Assembly (NCBI RefSeq): GCF_003945595.2
Contig: NW_024104304.1
Location: 806,001 to 870,000, forward strand
Origin: Pipra filicauda
Taxonomy: Eukaryota; Chordata; Aves; Passeriformes; Pipridae
Direction of reading: 5' to 3'
DNA length: 64,000 nt
In this document: in pieces, positions 61,535-64,000 of the stretch
How the letters are laid out: every line of letters begins with the position of its first letter
Position numbering within the stretch: the stretch's first letter is position 1
Notes under the pieces: model-generated
What the model was told of the DNA's origin: nothing
What the model saw: the letters and a program-made list of their open reading frames with translations, nothing else
Database searches by the model: none
Translations under genes and position numbers: made by a program

Positions 61535-64000
61535 GCGAGTTGGTTTCCAGTAAAGGGGATGATTTCAAAGAAATATTTAGCATACTTCTTGTAAGAGGGA
61601 TTTGGCCAAGTACCAAGGCATGCTTTCCCTTGAGGAGGGAAAGGAGTGCTGTTTGTCATAGGTAAGGTGCTGTGGAAGATCAGGTGGAAGCTAGCTGGAA
61701 GATGGTGTAGCTGGAAAATGGTATATAGTAATGCACACCACCATAGATCAGGTAAGCCACCTGTGAACAGGACCTGATAGGGTCAAGAACACTGGTGGCC
61801 AGTGCACTGTCATTCCTCAGGGCAGAAGCATTAGCCGAGGTCAGCTTTTAAATTCAGTCAGGCAACCCAACTGGGAAAAGCTGCTGCGAGGCTGATACCA
61901 AATTATCGTCATATTGCAAAAATTCCCCAACCCTGTGACACGTCAGATATTGTGCTGGCCAACTGAATTATAATCAAATAGCTTGTACGTTCGCATTTTA
62001 TCTCTAAGATGGTTTTCCACTGCAGTGAATCCTTTCACACTGGCTTTTGGAAGCTATGGGAAGTACAGTTTAGTTATGAGTTATTTATATTTTGTTTATT
62101 CTACACTATCTCAAGAATTCCTGGAATACATTTTCTTTTCTATCATTATGTTCATTGTTGGAAAATGGATAAATACGAACAGAAATGAAGCATTTGAATA
62201 ATGATTTAACTAAGTGTGCTTCAGCAAAATTCCTTCTAATTTAGAATAATCAATTGAAAGTAACAGGCTATTTTTGTCCTTTAACATCCCAAATTAAATT
62301 ATATTAAAGTGGATCAACTTTTAAAGTAAAATAACTTTACAAATTTAAGACAAAATCTAGGGCAACTGAATGTTCCCATTAGTAAATCTTTACCACTTTA
62401 ACCTGATTAGATGATAATGCAATGCAGAATACAAAACATCCAACGTATGTAATCAGGCTATGCAACTGCATGTTGTCAGAAATTATCAGAATTCAAAACG
62501 ACACAAATGATAGTACAAACAAGGGCAATGTAAAACCAACTATGATAAGCTTAAAAAAATTCACCAGTGGAGACACAGACATATTAAATGAATATTTTTC
62601 TCTGCTTCTGTGCCAGTCATTTAAGGGGACATCCATACTTATCAGGATATAAAAAATTATTACAGATTTTCTGGGTTTGTATTTAATCTTATTTAACAAT
62701 AAACAGAAAGCTGGAAGGCAAATATACAAAATCTGAAAGTCCTGAGCATCCAGGGTCTGACTCTACGTTAAACTGCCTTTGCAAACAGGTAGGCTTTTCA
62801 AACATCAAGACAACATCTACTTTCTTTGTAGAGAGAACTTACATTCTTTCTTTCTAAAGATAGGAGAAGGTGGAAATAAGCATTCAGTGTTTATTCTATC
62901 ACATGCACTTTGAGCCCATGCCTGTATTTATACAAAGAAATTCTGATGCTTTCATAGGCTTTCATAGGGATATTTTCTGGCTGCTAAGTAGGTCATCCTC
63001 TACCACTCCCCCACTTTGAAAATAATCTTATGGATGCAACTTTCATGGAAGAAATACGTTATTTGAGAACATGAAATTCAAAGTGTATAAAAGGGCTAGA
63101 TCCATGTGTGCACTTGGGTGTTACAATACAGTTTTGTAACATCAAACTATGTTTAGTGGATAACCACCTACTTACATATCTAAAAGTGATGTGATGCGAA
63201 ACAGCTTTTGGTAGAACCAAGCAGTCAGAAAAACTTGGTCACTCAGCATGATGCACCATCATTCTTCAGGGACATAAGGCATCCCAAAACCTTCTTCTGA
63301 AAGTGCTCCTTAGTCATCCTTTCATAACAGCAGAGAGCACTAGTTTCTTTTGAACTCTAAGAAAAGTGAAGCAGCTGTTTGTCTTTTCCTTATTGTCATA
63401 AGAAGCTTGAAACCTAGGCTCAGACCCTCATCTCCCAGCAGCCAGTCTGGAGATTATTCCACAACAACCTCCTCGTTGAGGAAGTGGTACATGTTTAACA
63501 AAAATGAAATTTAAGATTCTTAGATGTAGGATGAGAAAATAGGAAGAGGAAGAGTAGTGCTCCACATCAGAACACGCAATACTCTCTCTGGGGAGATGAA
63601 AGTGCTGGGCTCTGATCTCTGCTGTAATGACTGCTTATACATTCTGTTTTAAGTAGTAATTGGATAAAATATTGAAGTAGTCCTTGGATGGGACATGTGC
63701 AATAGAAGCAACAGGAACCACTGCACAGCTCATGTATGAATTCTGCAGAAATACACCAAATTTCAAGTACTTATTGGTCTGAAGTGATACCATCTTCTAT
63801 TAGCTAAAAAAGAGAAATTAGTGAATATTAAGCTACAAGTAGAGTTTCCGTTTAATTTACTTCATTTATTGATAATCTCTTTCAGGATCAGAAAGTTGAT
63901 AGACACATTTGTAACTCCCTAGTAGCTGGGAGATTGAGCTGAGGGATCAGATGCTGTCAAGATAATCTCCACAGACCTCAGCAACTTTCACCAAGGAAGA

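Larger units (their letters stand above)
57531..64000 (-). other. DST: DST upstream intron or 5' flank
   Basis: The acceptor at 57501 implies an upstream exon, so at least some DST transcripts span this region. It contains the island edge to about 58060, the CR1 tail, the CpG patch at 61.2 kb and otherwise AT-rich sequence. I did not find the upstream DST exon that would end next to SSGN. Confidence 0.6.

Noticed and set aside
1..64000. CRISPR arrays, rRNA, tRNA and bacterial operon structure
   Set aside because: No regularly spaced repeats, tRNA-like cloverleaf with A and B boxes, or rRNA sequence was recognised. The sequence is vertebrate nuclear DNA.

Overview
The window reads as nuclear DNA of a bird. 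It is AT-rich with long gene-free stretches and one strong CpG island. Its interspersed repeats are avian: two 3'-terminal CR1 LINE fragments, one long LTR of a type common in bird genomes, and a LINE of the RTE clade that closely resembles AviRTE. AviRTE is known only from a scattered set of bird lineages (from memory: hornbills, parrots, hummingbirds, trogons, mesites, suboscines, tinamous) and from filarial nematodes. If that name is right, the host belongs to one of the carrier lineages. No bacterial, plasmid or CRISPR-type content is present.

The only host gene I can support is DST (dystonin/BPAG1), read on the minus strand. Two coding exons lie in the CpG island. One is at 55655-55745 and is the first coding exon of the isoform that starts MAGYLSP. 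The other is at 57293-57500, an upstream exon that starts in SSGNASYR and contains an internal MSSSADFS start. Both end one base into a codon at good GT donors, so they can be spliced alternatively to the same downstream exon, the one that opens the actin-binding calponin-homology region. I could not find that exon in the window. Positions 1-55654 are therefore most simply one large DST intron of at least 55 kb, and 57501-64000 is upstream intron or 5' flank with a second small CpG-rich patch at about 61.18-61.45 kb.

Layout: 1-1075 intron; 1076-1800 CR1 fragment (minus); 3115-5203 RTE/AviRTE element (plus); 5204-25855 repeat-poor intron; 25856-27090 solo LTR (plus); 27091-55480 repeat-poor intron; 55480-58060 CpG island with both DST exons, a pentanucleotide repeat just upstream of one start codon and a tetranucleotide repeat inside the other exon's splice acceptor; 58061-64000 upstream intron or flank with a second CR1 tail (minus) and the small CpG patch. 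The RTE element and the LTR lie antisense to DST; the two CR1 fragments lie sense.
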